Assembly: GCA_009694375.1 (NCBI GenBank)
Contig: SHVB01000013.1
Coordinates: 1-64,000, forward strand
Source: Acidimicrobiia bacterium
GTDB lineage: Bacteria; Actinomycetota; Acidimicrobiia; Acidimicrobiales; VFJN01
DNA length: 64,000 nt
Direction of reading: 5' to 3'
Below, piece by piece: positions 25,508 to 34,430 of the stretch. The position numbers and the translations under genes are program-made. Within the stretch, counting starts at the first letter, position 1; every line of letters starts with the position of its first letter. The notes beneath the pieces were generated by a model that saw nothing but the letters and a program-made list of their open reading frames with translations, made no database searches and was not told the origin of the DNA.

Positions 25508-26874
25508 CCCCTCCGCCAGTCGCAGCCCCCGTGCTCGTTGTCCCCGTCGCCGCCGACCACCCCGGGTCCCTGCAAGCCAACCTCACCACCGTGGCCGGCC
25601 GACAGGTCGTGTTAGTGGAGATCGCCGACGAACGACGCCGAGGGGCGCTCACCGCCGCTGACGGCCACACCTTCGCCGAGGCCGCCGCCCACGCCCTCGA
25701 TGCGGGCCTCCCCCTCCTGATCGTCCTGTCCTCCAGCGGGGCCGATGCCCACGACGGCATTGCGGCTCTGCACGGCTGGGGCAGCGCCGCCCGGATGATC
25801 AGCCGTTGCTCCGGTCGCGTGCCCGTGTTGATGGCCGCTACCGGACCCGTGCTCTCCGGGCCCGCTCTCCTCCTCGGCCTCGCCGACCACGTGGTGATGA
25901 CCGAAGATGCCTACGCCTACGTAAGCGGGCCTCGCATGGTGGCTACCTTTACCGGGGAAACCCTCGACTCCGCCGAACTCGGCGGGGCCAGTGTCCATGC
26001 GGTAGAGACCGGCGTGGCGGCGCTGGTGGTGCCGAAGCCGGAAGATGCCCTCGATGCGCTCGGACACCTGCTGGCCTATCTCCCCTCCTCGATCGATGAA
26101 GAACCACCGCGCTGGCCTAGCGACGACCCACTCGATCGCTCTACCCCCGAGGCCGGGGACTGCGTGCCGACCTCCCCCACGGGCGGCTACGACGTTCGCG
26201 ACATCATCCGCAGCCTCGTGGACGACGGCGACTTCCTCGAGCTGCGAGAGCGCTGGGCGCCGAACCTCGTCACCGCGTTGGCCACCATTGGTGGGAGACC
26301 CGTAGGGATCGTGGCTAACCAGCCCCTGGCGATCGCCGGCACGCTCGACATCGCCAGCTCGCAGAAGGGCGCCCGCTTCGTGTCTTTCTGTGATGCCTTC
26401 GGCATCCCGCTACTCACCCTCATCGACACCCCCGGCTTTTATCCCGGGAAAGACCTCGAGTGGCGCGGCATGATCAGACACGGGGCGCAGTTGGCCTTCG
26501 CCTATGCCCGGGCCACGGTCCCACGCGTGGCGGTCGTGCTCCGCAAGGCCTACGGCGGGGCCTACATCGTGATGGATTGCCGCACCATGGGCAGCGACCT
26601 CTACCTGGCGTGGCCGTCGGCTGAGATCGCGGTAATGGGGGCCAAAGGAGCCGTGGAGGTGCTGCACCGCCGGGAGTCCCCGGCGCGCCGGGCGGAACTG
26701 GAACAGGAGTACGAGGAGCGCTTCCTCAACCCGTACATCGCCGCTGATCGGGGGGCTGTAGACGCCGTGATCGACCCCGCCGATACCCGACGGGAGGTAG
26801 CCCATGCCCTGGAAATGCTCTCCTCCAAACAGGAACGCCTCGTGCAAAGAAAGCACGACAACCAACCCCTCTGA
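25504..26874 (+). CDS. Acyl-CoA carboxylase carboxyltransferase subunit, short N-terminus
   Basis: A 456-residue carboxyltransferase of the propionyl/acetyl-CoA carboxylase beta type, with two crotonase-like halves. The second half is well conserved: GGYDVRDIIRSLVDDGDFLE, GIVANQPLAIAGTLD, LIDTPGFYPGKDLEWRGMI, VLRKAYGGAYIVMDCR and the EEYEERFLNPYIAADRG tail. Family members are usually about 510-530 residues; this one lacks the leading helices and the first half is divergent (VLVVPVAADHPGSLQ). No biotin-carboxylase or biotin-carrier gene is in the window. The GTG start overlaps the LysR stop. It may have a distinct acyl-CoA substrate or have lost the partner interface. Confidence 0.85.
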   Translation: MTPPPVAAPVLVVPVAADHPGSLQANLTTVAGRQVVLVEIADERRRGALTAADGHTFAEAAAHALDAGLPLLIVLSSSGADAHDGIAALHGWGSAARMISRCSGRVPVLMAATGPVLSGPALLLGLADHVVMTEDAYAYVSGPRMVATFTGETLDSAELGGASVHAVETGVAALVVPKPEDALDALGHLLAYLPSSIDEEPPRWPSDDPLDRSTPEAGDCVPTSPTGGYDVRDIIRSLVDDGDFLELRERWAPNLVTALATIGGRPVGIVANQPLAIAGTLDIASSQKGARFVSFCDAFGIPLLTLIDTPGFYPGKDLEWRGMIRHGAQLAFAYARATVPRVAVVLRKAYGGAYIVMDCRTMGSDLYLAWPSAEIAVMGAKGAVEVLHRRESPARRAELEQEYEERFLNPYIAADRGAVDAVIDPADTRREVAHALEMLSSKQERLVQRKHDNQPL

Positions 26875-26896
26875 GCAACCGCACTAGATTCGCGGG

Positions 26897-28168
26897 GTGG
26901 ACAACTCCGTAACCATCACCGACAACCGCTCTGGCCAATCCGTCCAAGTGCCCATCGTGGATGGCGGCGTGGACGCCTCCGAATGGCGCAAACTTCTCCC
27001 GGGCGTCTGGTTCTACGACCCAGCCCTCATGACCACGGCCTCCACCTCGAGTGCCATCACCGACCTCGACGGCGAGAACGGGATACTGCGCTACCGCGGC
27101 TACCCCATCGAGCAGTTGGCCGAGCACTCCACCTACCTCGAGGTGGCCTACCTCCTGATCCACGGAGAACTGCCCACTGCGGAGCAATACGATCCGTGGG
27201 TTCACGAAATCACCTACCACACGTTCATTCACGAAAACGTGCGCAAACGGTTCCTCGAGGGCTTTCACCACGATGCCCATCCGATGGGGATGTTGGTGTC
27301 GGCCATCGCGGCGCTCTCCACCTTCTATCCCGACGCCAACAACATCAGCGACCCCGACAATCGCTACAAGCAGATCGTGCGGTTGATCGCCAAAATGCCC
27401 ACCCTGGCCGCCGCCTGCCACCGCAACAGTGTTGGCATGCCCTTCGTCTACCCGGATAACTCCCTCAACTTCACCGAAAACTTTCTGGCGATGCTGTGGA
27501 AAGTGGCGGAGCCGCGCTATGCCGCCAACCCGACGTTGGCTCGGGCGCTCGACGTGTTGTTCATCCTCCATGCCGACCACGAACAAAACTGCGGCACCAC
27601 GGCCATGCGCACGGTCGGGTCTGCCCATGCCGACCCCTACGTCAGCACCGCGTCGGCCGCCGCGGCCCTCTACGGTCCTCGCCACGGCGGGGCCAACGAA
27701 GCCGTGATCCACATGCTCACCCAGATTGGCTCGGTGGATCGGGTTCCGCAGTTCATCGAGGATGTGAAGGCCGGCCGCGGGCGCCTCCAGGGCTTCGGCC
27801 ATCGTGTGTACAAGAACTACGACCCCCGGGCCGCCATCATCAAAAAGAGGGCCGAGGAAGTATTCGCCATCACCGGGAAGAATCCGCTCCTCGACATCGC
27901 TCTCGCCATCGAAGAAGTGGCGCTGTCCGACGACTACTTCATTTCCCGCAAGCTCTACCCCAACGTGGACTTCTACTCGGGCTTGATCTACCAGGCCATG
28001 GGGTTCCCCACCGAAATGTTCACCGTCCTCTTCGCCATTCCCCGCACCTCCGGGTGGCTGGCCCATTGGGTGGAACTTCTCGAGCAGGACCAGAAGATCG
28101 TGCGTCCCCGCCAGCTCTACACCGGAGTGGGCGCCCGGGACTATGTGGCGATGGACGGTCGAACCTGA
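26897..28168 (+). CDS. gltA: Citrate synthase
   Basis: A 423-residue type II-like citrate synthase. Catalytic residues lie in [14 protein letters not shown] (His), [13 protein letters not shown] (His) and [15 protein letters not shown] (Asp), and the N-terminal beta-strand domain typical of the hexameric bacterial enzyme is present. It condenses oxaloacetate and acetyl-CoA to citrate. The GTG start at 26897 lies 22 bp behind the carboxyltransferase gene. With aconitase nearby, two consecutive TCA-cycle steps are encoded in this part of the window. Confidence 0.95.
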   Translation: MDNSVTITDNRSGQSVQVPIVDGGVDASEWRKLLPGVWFYDPALMTTASTSSAITDLDGENGILRYRGYPIEQLAEHSTYLEVAYLLIHGELPTAEQYDPWVHEITYHTFIHENVRKRFLEGFHHDAHPMGMLVSAIAALSTFYPDANNISDPDNRYKQIVRLIAKMPTLAAACHRNSVGMPFVYPDNSLNFTENFLAMLWKVAEPRYAANPTLARALDVLFILHADHEQNCGTTAMRTVGSAHADPYVSTASAAAALYGPRHGGANEAVIHMLTQIGSVDRVPQFIEDVKAGRGRLQGFGHRVYKNYDPRAAIIKKRAEEVFAITGKNPLLDIALAIEEVALSDDYFISRKLYPNVDFYSGLIYQAMGFPTEMFTVLFAIPRTSGWLAHWVELLEQDQKIVRPRQLYTGVGARDYVAMDGRT

Positions 28169-28280
28169 CCAGTCGATGACCCCTCGCGGCGGCGCTCAAC
28201 ACCGCCTTCCAGGCCCGGACAGGGGGTCTGATCGGCTGCTCCCCGTGCGTGCAGGGACCGCCGGGGGCTACGGTCCGGCC

Positions 28281-28631
28281 ATGCACACCACGGCCACCCG
28301 CTCCCACCTTCGCACCACCGGGGCAGCGCTGCTTCTCGTCCTCGCCCTCACGGCCTGCGGGGGAAGCGACAAGACCGACCCTGGCAGCGCAGAGGCCTGT
28401 GGGGCGCGGGGCGCGGGGGTTGACCTCCACGGTTGCGACCTGTCCGGTGCCGACCTGTCCGGTGCCGACCTGACCGACGCCGACCTGACCGACGCCGACC
28501 TGAGGGGCGCCAACCTGAGCGGTACCGACCTGAGCGGTGCCGACCTGAGTGGCGCCAAGCTGACCGACGCGGTTTGGGATGGCACGACGTGCCCGGACGG
28601 TTCGATGCAATCCACCGAGTGCACTCCGTAG
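28281..28631 (+). CDS. Pentapeptide-repeat lipoprotein
   Basis: A 116-residue exported protein with signal peptide and lipobox LTAC (Cys26), then about nine pentapeptide repeats of the A(D/N)LxG type from roughly residue 53 to 98, expected to form a right-handed quadrilateral beta-helix of two to three turns. The C-terminus holds two cysteines (TTCPDGS and STEC) that could form a disulfide, as expected outside the membrane. The DNA of the repeat is a near-perfect 15-bp tandem array. The ATG at 28281 begins the signal sequence. Function unknown; pentapeptide proteins often mimic nucleic acids, but an exported one is more likely structural. Confidence 0.8.
   Translation: MHTTATRSHLRTTGAALLLVLALTACGGSDKTDPGSAEACGARGAGVDLHGCDLSGADLSGADLTDADLTDADLRGANLSGTDLSGADLSGAKLTDAVWDGTTCPDGSMQSTECTP
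28440..28574. repeat. Nine 15-bp units encoding pentapeptide repeats
   Basis: Units of 15 bp all begin with CTG and encode LxGAD-type pentapeptides. Units 1 and 2 are identical (28440-28454 and 28455-28469), as are units 3 and 4 (28470-28484 and 28485-28499), which points to recent tandem duplication at DNA level rather than selection on the protein alone. Confidence 0.9.
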
Positions 28632-28787
28632 GCGCTGCTGCGGGGTATCCCGTGAGCCATCGCCCCGGACCGTGAGTTTGCGACCCGCAACAACGCGGTG
28701 TGGAAAACCCCCCATTGAAGTTCCCGGCGAGGCGGGCGTAGCGGCGAGTGACCATCCCGGCGGCGGCCGCATGACATCCTGACACCC

Positions 28788-29729
28788 ATGTACGCAGTCA
28801 CGATCCTCAACGGCAGCCTTGCCTGGCAGGAGCACCCGGACCCCACCCCAGGTCACGGCGAGGTGGTGGTCGCGGTACGAGCGGCTGGGCTCAACGGGGC
28901 TGACCGTCTCCAGGTGGCCGGGTTTTATCCCGCTCCCCCGGGCTCCCCGGCGGATATCCCCGGCCTGGAGATCGCCGGCGAGGTCCTCACGCTCGGGCCG
29001 GGCTCGAACCGCTTCGCCGTGGGTGAGAGGGTCATGGCGGTGATCGGCGGCGGCGGCCAGGCCGAGCGCTGCGTGGTGCATGAGCGCCACCTCCTGCGCG
29101 TGCCGGAGGGCATGGCCTGGGATCACGCCGGTGGGTTCCCCGAAGTATTCAGCACCGCCTTCGATGCCCTATTCACCCAGTGCGGATTGGCGATGGGTGA
29201 ACGAGTGTGCATCCATGGAGCGGCCGGGGGCGTGGGGATAGCCGGGGTGCAGTTGGCCCGGGCGGCGGGGGCAGAGGTAGTGGCCACCGTGCGGAATCCG
29301 ACGCAGCGGGCGCAGGTAGCAGAGATGACCGGCGCTACTGCGGTGGACCCAGAGCACTTCGCCGAGCACGGTCCCTTCGATGTAGTACTCGAACTGATCG
29401 GTGCCCCCAACATGGCCGCCAACCTCGTCGCGCTGGCGATGGGCGGTCGTATCGCGGTGATCGGGGTGGGGGGCGGAAGCACCACCGAGTTGAACCTGCT
29501 TGATCTCATGGGCAAGCGGGCCAGGATCCACGGCTCCACGCTGCGCGCCCGCTCACTGGAGGACAAGGCCACCCTGGCGCGGCGGGTGGAACAACACGTG
29601 CTGCCCCTGCTGGCGGCGGGCCTTCTGCAGGTGCCGGTGCACGCAAGTGTTCCCATGTTCGAGGCCACCCGCGCCTACGAGTTGTTCGCGGCCGGCGGCA
29701 AACTGGGCAAGATAGTGCTGAGGTCCTGA
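28788..29729 (+). CDS. NAD(P)H-quinone oxidoreductase-like MDR enzyme
   Basis: A 313-residue zinc-free medium-chain reductase of the quinone oxidoreductase / PIG3 group. The N-terminal GroES-like domain contains GLNGADRLQVAGFYP and DIPGLEIAGEV, and the cofactor domain carries VCIHGAAGGVGIAGVQLARA with the AAxxGVG NADPH motif. No zinc-binding cysteines are present. It should reduce quinones or enones with NADPH in the cytoplasm. It sits 19 bp ahead of the acyl-CoA dehydrogenase gene, suggesting cotranscription. Confidence 0.92.
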   Translation: MYAVTILNGSLAWQEHPDPTPGHGEVVVAVRAAGLNGADRLQVAGFYPAPPGSPADIPGLEIAGEVLTLGPGSNRFAVGERVMAVIGGGGQAERCVVHERHLLRVPEGMAWDHAGGFPEVFSTAFDALFTQCGLAMGERVCIHGAAGGVGIAGVQLARAAGAEVVATVRNPTQRAQVAEMTGATAVDPEHFAEHGPFDVVLELIGAPNMAANLVALAMGGRIAVIGVGGGSTTELNLLDLMGKRARIHGSTLRARSLEDKATLARRVEQHVLPLLAAGLLQVPVHASVPMFEATRAYELFAAGGKLGKIVLRS

Positions 29730-29748
29730 GGCCGAATAGGTTCGAGGA

Positions 29749-30861
29749 ATGGATTTCGTGCTGCCCTTGCCGTTACTGGATCTTCAGCAGGAGGCGCTTG
29801 AACTAGGCCGTCAGGCCGCGGCCAGAGCCGCCCTCACTGAGGACACCTGGATCGCCGCCCCCGACCGCACCTTTTCCCTTGAACTGGGTCGTCGCGGCTG
29901 GCTGGGCATGACGTGGCCGGTGGAATCTGGCGGTGGCGGGCGCAGCGCCTTGGAGCGGTTCATCGTGTTCGAGGCGCTCATTGGCAGCGGGGCCCCGCTG
30001 GCCACATCCTGGTTCGCCGACCGGCAAATGGGCCCCACGCTCTTGCAGTTCGGTACCCCAGCACAGCAAGAACAACACCTCCCCGCCATCCTGGATGGAA
30101 CATCGGCCTGGAGCATCGGTATGTCCGAACCGGATGCCGGGTCCGACGTCGCCTCGATCCGCACCCGGGCCGTGCGTGACGGCGATGCCTTCGTAGTGAA
30201 CGGTCAGAAAATTTGGAACTCCGGGGCAGCCGAGGCGGATTGGATCTACCTCATCGCCCGCACCGACCCCGATGCCAAACCGCATGCTGGATTGTCGGAG
30301 TTCATTGTGGACATGCGCTCCCCCGGCATCACGATCCTGCCCATTACCGACATGACCGGCAGTAGGCATTTCTGCGAAGTCTTTTTCGAGGATGTACGGG
30401 TGCCCGCCGAAAACCTGGTGGGCCAACTGAACGGTAGTTTTCAGCAAGTCATGCGGCAGATGGAGCACGAGCGGGGAGGCATCGACCGGCTCCTCAGCAA
30501 CCGAAAACTCTATGAAGACGTCCTCGCCGTCACTGACACCGCTGATCAACGGCGGCGACAGGAAATCGCCGCCATCGAAACGGGTTACCGGATCGGCCGC
30601 CTGTTGGTACTACGCGAGGTGCTCGGCCAAGCCCCCCCGCAGTTTTCGGCGGCCACCAAGACGTTCTGCACGGAACTCGAGCAGCGCATCGCCGCCTTCT
30701 GCGCCCATGCCCTCGGCCCCGCCGCCATGCTCGCCGAACCCGACCTCGCCGGCCGGGTGAGTCGCGGCGTGGCCTACGCCCCGGCGTACACGATCATGGG
30801 CGGCACCACTGAGATCCTGCGCAACATCCTCGGTGAACGGGTCCTCGGCCTGCCACGCTGA
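29749..30861 (+). CDS. Acyl-CoA dehydrogenase
   Basis: A 370-residue FAD-dependent acyl-CoA dehydrogenase. Visible motifs: WSIGMSEPDAGSDVASI (flavin/substrate loop), VNGQKIWNSGA, and the C-terminal YTIMGGTTEILRNILGERVLG. The usual EGT with catalytic Glu at that place reads GGT, so the base, if present, must lie elsewhere, as in isovaleryl-type enzymes. It would desaturate an acyl-CoA and pass electrons to ETF. The inverted repeat just after its stop is a likely terminator, closing a two-gene transcript with the quinone oxidoreductase-like gene. Confidence 0.9.
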   Translation: MDFVLPLPLLDLQQEALELGRQAAARAALTEDTWIAAPDRTFSLELGRRGWLGMTWPVESGGGGRSALERFIVFEALIGSGAPLATSWFADRQMGPTLLQFGTPAQQEQHLPAILDGTSAWSIGMSEPDAGSDVASIRTRAVRDGDAFVVNGQKIWNSGAAEADWIYLIARTDPDAKPHAGLSEFIVDMRSPGITILPITDMTGSRHFCEVFFEDVRVPAENLVGQLNGSFQQVMRQMEHERGGIDRLLSNRKLYEDVLAVTDTADQRRRQEIAAIETGYRIGRLLVLREVLGQAPPQFSAATKTFCTELEQRIAAFCAHALGPAAMLAEPDLAGRVSRGVAYAPAYTIMGGTTEILRNILGERVLGLPR

Positions 30862-30868
30862 ACCACCA

Positions 30869-30905
30869 CCCCTGGCCTCACTCCCCGGTTCCAGGGTGCC
30901 AGGGG
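30869..30905 (+). terminator. Candidate terminator hairpin after the acyl-CoA dehydrogenase
   Basis: Arms CCCCTGGC and GCCAGGGG separated by 21 nt, starting 7 bp after the stop codon. There is no clear T-tract, which is common in high-GC terminators. Confidence 0.45.
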
Positions 30906-31258
30906 CATCTGACCTCGTTGGTCGTGTTGCCTCCCTCGGTAGTAATCAACGATTGCCATCGTTCGCCTGGGTGGCGGCTACCACTGGTAACGCCGGTCTG
31001 GGGGTGACCCCATCGGTGTTTGTTCTGGGTGGAAAGGCGACGGCGGCGAGGGGACGGGCGGTTCCTCGGGGTTGGCCGGCCTGTTGATCCCGATGGTGTT
31101 CGGCGATGCCCTCGTGCCGCAGTCGGCCTCGCCGGTATCGCGTCGGTGATCAATTTCCGCCCAATAGAAACGACCAACGGTGCACTCGAGTTTCCCAGCC
31201 GGCCCGACCGGCACCAGCCCATACCGGCCTCCATGACCCGTACCAGGCCATTGCCCCC
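30906..31258. other. Gene-free stretch
   Basis: About 350 bp. Short frames on both strands were examined; none has a convincing start, motif or partner. A proline-rich minus-strand frame (30978-31214) would extend the direction of the next two genes but lacks a supportable start signal. I see no RNA gene here. Confidence 0.4.
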
Positions 31259-31543
31259 CTACGGACCGTTGGGGTCCTGTGATCGGAGTCGCCGTGATTG
31301 CCGCGCTAGGTGCACCGCTGCGCCCCCGATCACAACAACCACGACGGCCAGGAGTCCGAGTTGCGACGCCCCGCCTCGATCCCCGGAGGCCTGGGGAGCC
31401 TCGCCGGAGTTGGGCCGGGGAAGGATCCTCGGCCGGGATTGACCCACGGCCTCGGTGGTGGGCGGCGGGTCCTGGGCGAGCGCCGCGGAGGAAAGACTCA
31501 GCAGCAAACTAGCGAGGACCAACACGACCAGGAGACGACGCAT
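31259..31543 (-). CDS. Small membrane protein with signal peptide and one further helix
   Basis: A 94-residue protein. Residues 1-24 form a Sec signal peptide or anchor (MRRLLVVLVLASLLLSLSSA, then ALAQ as a possible cleavage site); a proline- and Gly-rich exported stretch follows; residues about 61-80 form a second transmembrane helix (LGLLAVVVVVIGGAAVHLA) with a basic cytoplasmic tail. The ATG at 31543 starts the signal sequence; the frame is open upstream into the neighbouring gene. No known domain. It lies 11 bp behind the gene at 31555-32016, so the two are probably cotranscribed. Confidence 0.6.
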   Translation of the reverse strand: MRRLLVVLVLASLLLSLSSAALAQDPPPTTEAVGQSRPRILPRPNSGEAPQASGDRGGASQLGLLAVVVVVIGGAAVHLARQSRRLRSQDPNGP

Positions 31544-31554
31544 CGACGCACCCG

Positions 31555-32016
31555 TCAGCGGGATCGGCGGCGTCGATGAGCCGGTGCCAGGGGCGGCCCC
31601 ACATGACCGGCATCGATCAGGCGGGTGTCGTCGAGGTCCCATAGCCAACGTCCCCCATCGTGGCGAACGCGACCCAGCGCCACATCGGCGATCGCTCGGT
31701 CGGTGAACACCACCACTCGGTACCCATGAGCCAATCCCTTACTGGCAACCTGGCGCAAAAAACCCGTGGTTCCCTCCAGGGCACCAGCGGGCGCACACAC
31801 GATGGCCCCGGCAATGATGTCGCCTTCGAACATCGCCGCATCAGCGCTGGGCACGTCCCATTTCAGAGCGGGATCGCCGAGAACGGCGACGCTCACCTCA
31901 GGATGCTGGCAATACAGGTGGACGAGCGACTGGTGGAGTTGAGCCAGTGAGGGTTTCGACAACCGGAAACCGGCGGCCATGCCAGCATCGACGAGTACGA
32001 GGGTCCGATCAGACAT
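31555..32016 (-). CDS. Hypothetical protein, possibly PIN/NYN-like
   Basis: A 153-residue soluble protein with an alternating strand-helix pattern and scattered acids: VLVDAGMAAG at the N-terminus, VAVLGDPALKWDVP, MFEGDIIAGAIVCAP and VVVFTDRAIADVALGRVRHD. The layout recalls PIN/NYN-type nuclease folds, where Asp residues at strand ends bind metal, but the similarity is weak and the active-site set is not confirmed. The C-terminus is a short Arg run. Its start nearly abuts the divergent gene at 32045. Function unknown. Confidence 0.5.
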   Translation of the reverse strand: MSDRTLVLVDAGMAAGFRLSKPSLAQLHQSLVHLYCQHPEVSVAVLGDPALKWDVPSADAAMFEGDIIAGAIVCAPAGALEGTTGFLRQVASKGLAHGYRVVVFTDRAIADVALGRVRHDGGRWLWDLDDTRLIDAGHVGPPLAPAHRRRRSR

Positions 32017-32044
32017 GAAGACGGAACGCTACCTTTGTCTTCTA

Positions 32045-32500
32045 ATGACTACGAACATCCTCCTCGCTGTCCTGATCCTCACCCTGGTGCTTTCGGCGGT
32101 GATCGCCGTGATGATTGTGCGCCGTGGTCGCGCCCGGGCCATGGAGAACCTGTCGGCCCTGCCCGGCGTGCTCCAGCGGTCTATGGCGGCCACCTCGCTC
32201 GGGGTGGCCAGCCTGGGGTCGAATGAGGCCCGGGGCACCGGCACCCTCGTGCTGACCAACGACGAGGTGGCGTTTGCCCAGTGGCGCCCGGAGTATCTAT
32301 TGCGAATTCCGCGAGCCCAGATCATCCAGGTGGACACCACCCGCACCCATCTGGAGAGGACCATGAAACACGACGTGTTGCGCCTTCGTTGGACCGATGC
32401 CACCACGGGGGCCGAAGACACCTTCGCCGCCTTTGTGCGGGACCTCGATCCCTGGCTGAGCGACCTGGGGGGCCAGCGTTCGCCCCACGACGCCGATTGA
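32045..32500 (+). CDS. Membrane-anchored protein with bacterial PH-like domain
   Basis: A 151-residue protein with one N-terminal transmembrane helix (ILLAVLILTLVLSAVIAVMI) followed by Arg residues that keep the rest in the cytoplasm. The domain has the pattern GTGTLVLTNDEVAFAQW then LLRIPRAQIIQVDT, seen in bacterial PH-like or GRAM-like domains. The ATG at 32045 is used; one at 32015 would overlap the divergent gene's start codon. It stands alone before the luciferase-like monooxygenase. Function unknown. Confidence 0.65.
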   Translation: MTTNILLAVLILTLVLSAVIAVMIVRRGRARAMENLSALPGVLQRSMAATSLGVASLGSNEARGTGTLVLTNDEVAFAQWRPEYLLRIPRAQIIQVDTTRTHLERTMKHDVLRLRWTDATTGAEDTFAAFVRDLDPWLSDLGGQRSPHDAD

Positions 32501-32530
32501 CTCCAACTGGCTCCCGCTAATGGGCTACAT

Positions 32531-32544
32531 TAGAACTTGTTCTA
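32531..32544. promoter_or_regulatory. KstR-type operator upstream of the luciferase-like monooxygenase
   Basis: TAGAAC-TT-GTTCTA, a perfect palindrome that fits the published mycobacterial KstR motif TnnAACnnGTTnnA. It lies 25 bp before the ATG and just ahead of the ribosome site GAGGAG, in position to block transcription. Confidence 0.65.
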
Positions 32545-32568
32545 GTTTCCCGACGAGGAGTGTGTGCG

Positions 32569-33777
32569 ATGGAGTTCGGCTTGTTCATGAACGGCTACCT
32601 GCCCGGACCGGCGGCCCACGACCGCGAGGCCGAGCACACCATGATCATGCGGGAACTCGAATACGCCATCCAGGCCGACCGACACAACTGGAAGTACGCC
32701 TGGTTCGGGGAGCACCACGCCCTCACTGAGTACTCCCACATGTCGGCGCCGGAGGTCTTGTTCGGATACATGGCGGCCAAGACCGAACGCATCCATCTCG
32801 GTTCGGCGATCATGAACCTCTCGCGGCCGGTGAATCATCCGGTGCGCAACGCCGAGCGCGTCGCCATGCTCGACCACGTCACCGAGGGTCGCTACGAGTG
32901 GGGCACCGGCCGGGGGGCGGGGAGCCACGAAATGGCCACATTCGATTTGCTCACCTCGGACACCAAGGCCATGTGGGATGAAGCGGCACCGGAAATCCTT
33001 CGGATGTGGGAGCAGCGCGACTACACCTTCGAGGGCGAGTTTTTCAAGGTCGAGAAGCCCCACAACATTCTGCCCAAGCCCTACCAGCACGGGCATCCGC
33101 CGCTGTGGGTGGGCTGCGGTAATCCGGGCACCTTCACCAAGGCCGGCGAGTTGGGCATTGGGGCTATCGCCTTCAACTTCGAGCCCATCTACAACCTCAA
33201 AGGGCGCATCGAGACCTACAAGGAAGGCATCGCCAACTGCACGGAGCCGCTCGGGCAGTTCATCAACGACAACATCATGATGACCAATGCCGTCGTATGC
33301 GTTGGCAGCCGCGAACGAGCGCGAGCTATCGCCATGTCGCCGGGTCGGGGCTACCTCAACACCATGGTGAACATGTACCACGACACGATGCCCCCCCAGC
33401 CCGACGCGGTGAAGTGGCCCAATGCACCCCGAGCCATCCCCGATGAATCCACCCTCGACTGGCTCATCGAAGCCGGTTACCTCCTCTGCGGGGCCCCCGA
33501 CGATGTGCTCGAACAGATCGACAAGTACCAGCAGGTGGGCTGCGACCAACTCGTCTTCGGCATCCCCAACGAGGGATTTGAGCACGAGGAGGTGGTGGAG
33601 ATGATCGAACTGTTCGGCGACAAGGTGATCCCCACCTTCGACACCGATCCGGTGCACCGCACCACCCGCTTCCGGGCCACCGCTCAACCCAAGTTCCCGG
33701 CCTTCGCCCATCCGGTGCCCGACGACCTGAGCGTCAGCGTAATCCCCACCAACGCCCTGATCCCCCTGGCGGGCTAG
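32569..33777 (+). CDS. Luciferase-like (LLM class) flavin-dependent monooxygenase
   Basis: A 402-residue TIM-barrel monooxygenase of the bacterial luciferase superfamily. Family segments include AWFGEHHALTEYS near residue 45, IHLGSAIMNL, the RAERVAMLDHVTEGRYEWGTGRG-type loop and the late YLLCGAPDDVLEQIDKY substrate-side segment. It uses FMNH2 or F420H2 to oxygenate or reduce a substrate; the cofactor cannot be told here. The ATG at 32569 has GAGGAG nine bases upstream, which outweighs the in-frame GTG at 32560. A KstR-like operator precedes it, and a TetR gene follows 10 bp behind, so sterol or terpenoid catabolism is a reasonable setting. Confidence 0.88.
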   Translation: MEFGLFMNGYLPGPAAHDREAEHTMIMRELEYAIQADRHNWKYAWFGEHHALTEYSHMSAPEVLFGYMAAKTERIHLGSAIMNLSRPVNHPVRNAERVAMLDHVTEGRYEWGTGRGAGSHEMATFDLLTSDTKAMWDEAAPEILRMWEQRDYTFEGEFFKVEKPHNILPKPYQHGHPPLWVGCGNPGTFTKAGELGIGAIAFNFEPIYNLKGRIETYKEGIANCTEPLGQFINDNIMMTNAVVCVGSRERARAIAMSPGRGYLNTMVNMYHDTMPPQPDAVKWPNAPRAIPDESTLDWLIEAGYLLCGAPDDVLEQIDKYQQVGCDQLVFGIPNEGFEHEEVVEMIELFGDKVIPTFDTDPVHRTTRFRATAQPKFPAFAHPVPDDLSVSVIPTNALIPLAG

Positions 33778-33787
33778 CACGACCGTT

Positions 33788-34381
33788 ATTGCCGTCGCCA
33801 CCCGCGACCGACTGCTCGACGAGGCCGAACGCCTCTTCGCGTTGCGCGGCGTGCAGGGGGTAACAACCCGTGAGATCACCGAGGCGGCGGGGCAGCGCAA
33901 CGTGTCGGCCGTGAGTTACCACTTCCAATCGCGCCAGGGGCTACTCGTGGAGGTCCTGGCGCGGCGAGGGGGCCCCGTGGATCGCGCTCGCGGCGAAGCA
34001 CGAGACGCCCTCGGTTCCCATCCGGCCCCCGGAGACCTCCTGGGCTGCCTGATCACTCCCTATGCCGCCCTCCTCCACCACCCCGAGGGGCGCAACTACC
34101 TGCGGATTGTGGCCCAACTGCGGGGCCGGTTCGCCCTGTGGCGAGACGCGTCAGACCCCGCCACCACGGCGCACCTCACCCGGATCCTCGCCGAGGTGGA
34201 AGCCATCCCCCGTGCCCCCGCCCCGGTTCGCCGCGAGCGAGTGGTGGCGTTGATCATGCTCCTGACGGCCAGCGCGGCGGAACGGGCCCGTCGTATCGAT
34301 GACGGCACCGGCAACGAACTCGATCACGCGGCCTTTACCGTGAATCTCATCTCCATGTGCACCGCATTGCTGTCGCCCTGA
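33788..34381 (+). CDS. TetR family regulator without a standard start codon
   Basis: A protein of about 197 residues with a TetR helix-turn-helix (RLLDEAERLFALRG, then TREITEAAGQRNVSAVSYHF) and a helical ligand domain. The first helix is encoded from about 33800, yet the frame, open from 33761, contains no ATG, GTG or TTG before the TTG at 33842, which would remove that helix. ATT at 33788, ten bases after the monooxygenase stop, is the best rare start; ACG at 33779 is another choice. Translation may depend on coupling to the upstream gene. A truncated or decaying gene is possible, but the rest of the domain is intact. Confidence 0.7.
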   Translation: MAVATRDRLLDEAERLFALRGVQGVTTREITEAAGQRNVSAVSYHFQSRQGLLVEVLARRGGPVDRARGEARDALGSHPAPGDLLGCLITPYAALLHHPEGRNYLRIVAQLRGRFALWRDASDPATTAHLTRILAEVEAIPRAPAPVRRERVVALIMLLTASAAERARRIDDGTGNELDHAAFTVNLISMCTALLSP

Positions 34382-34430
34382 GCCGACCGGCCGGTTCGGG
34401 ATCCCACCCCCCCACCGCTGACCAACTACC

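Noticed and set aside
31020-31442. Plus-strand frame across the gap and the small membrane protein
   Set aside because: It runs antisense through the signal-peptide gene and is Arg/Pro-rich without a domain.
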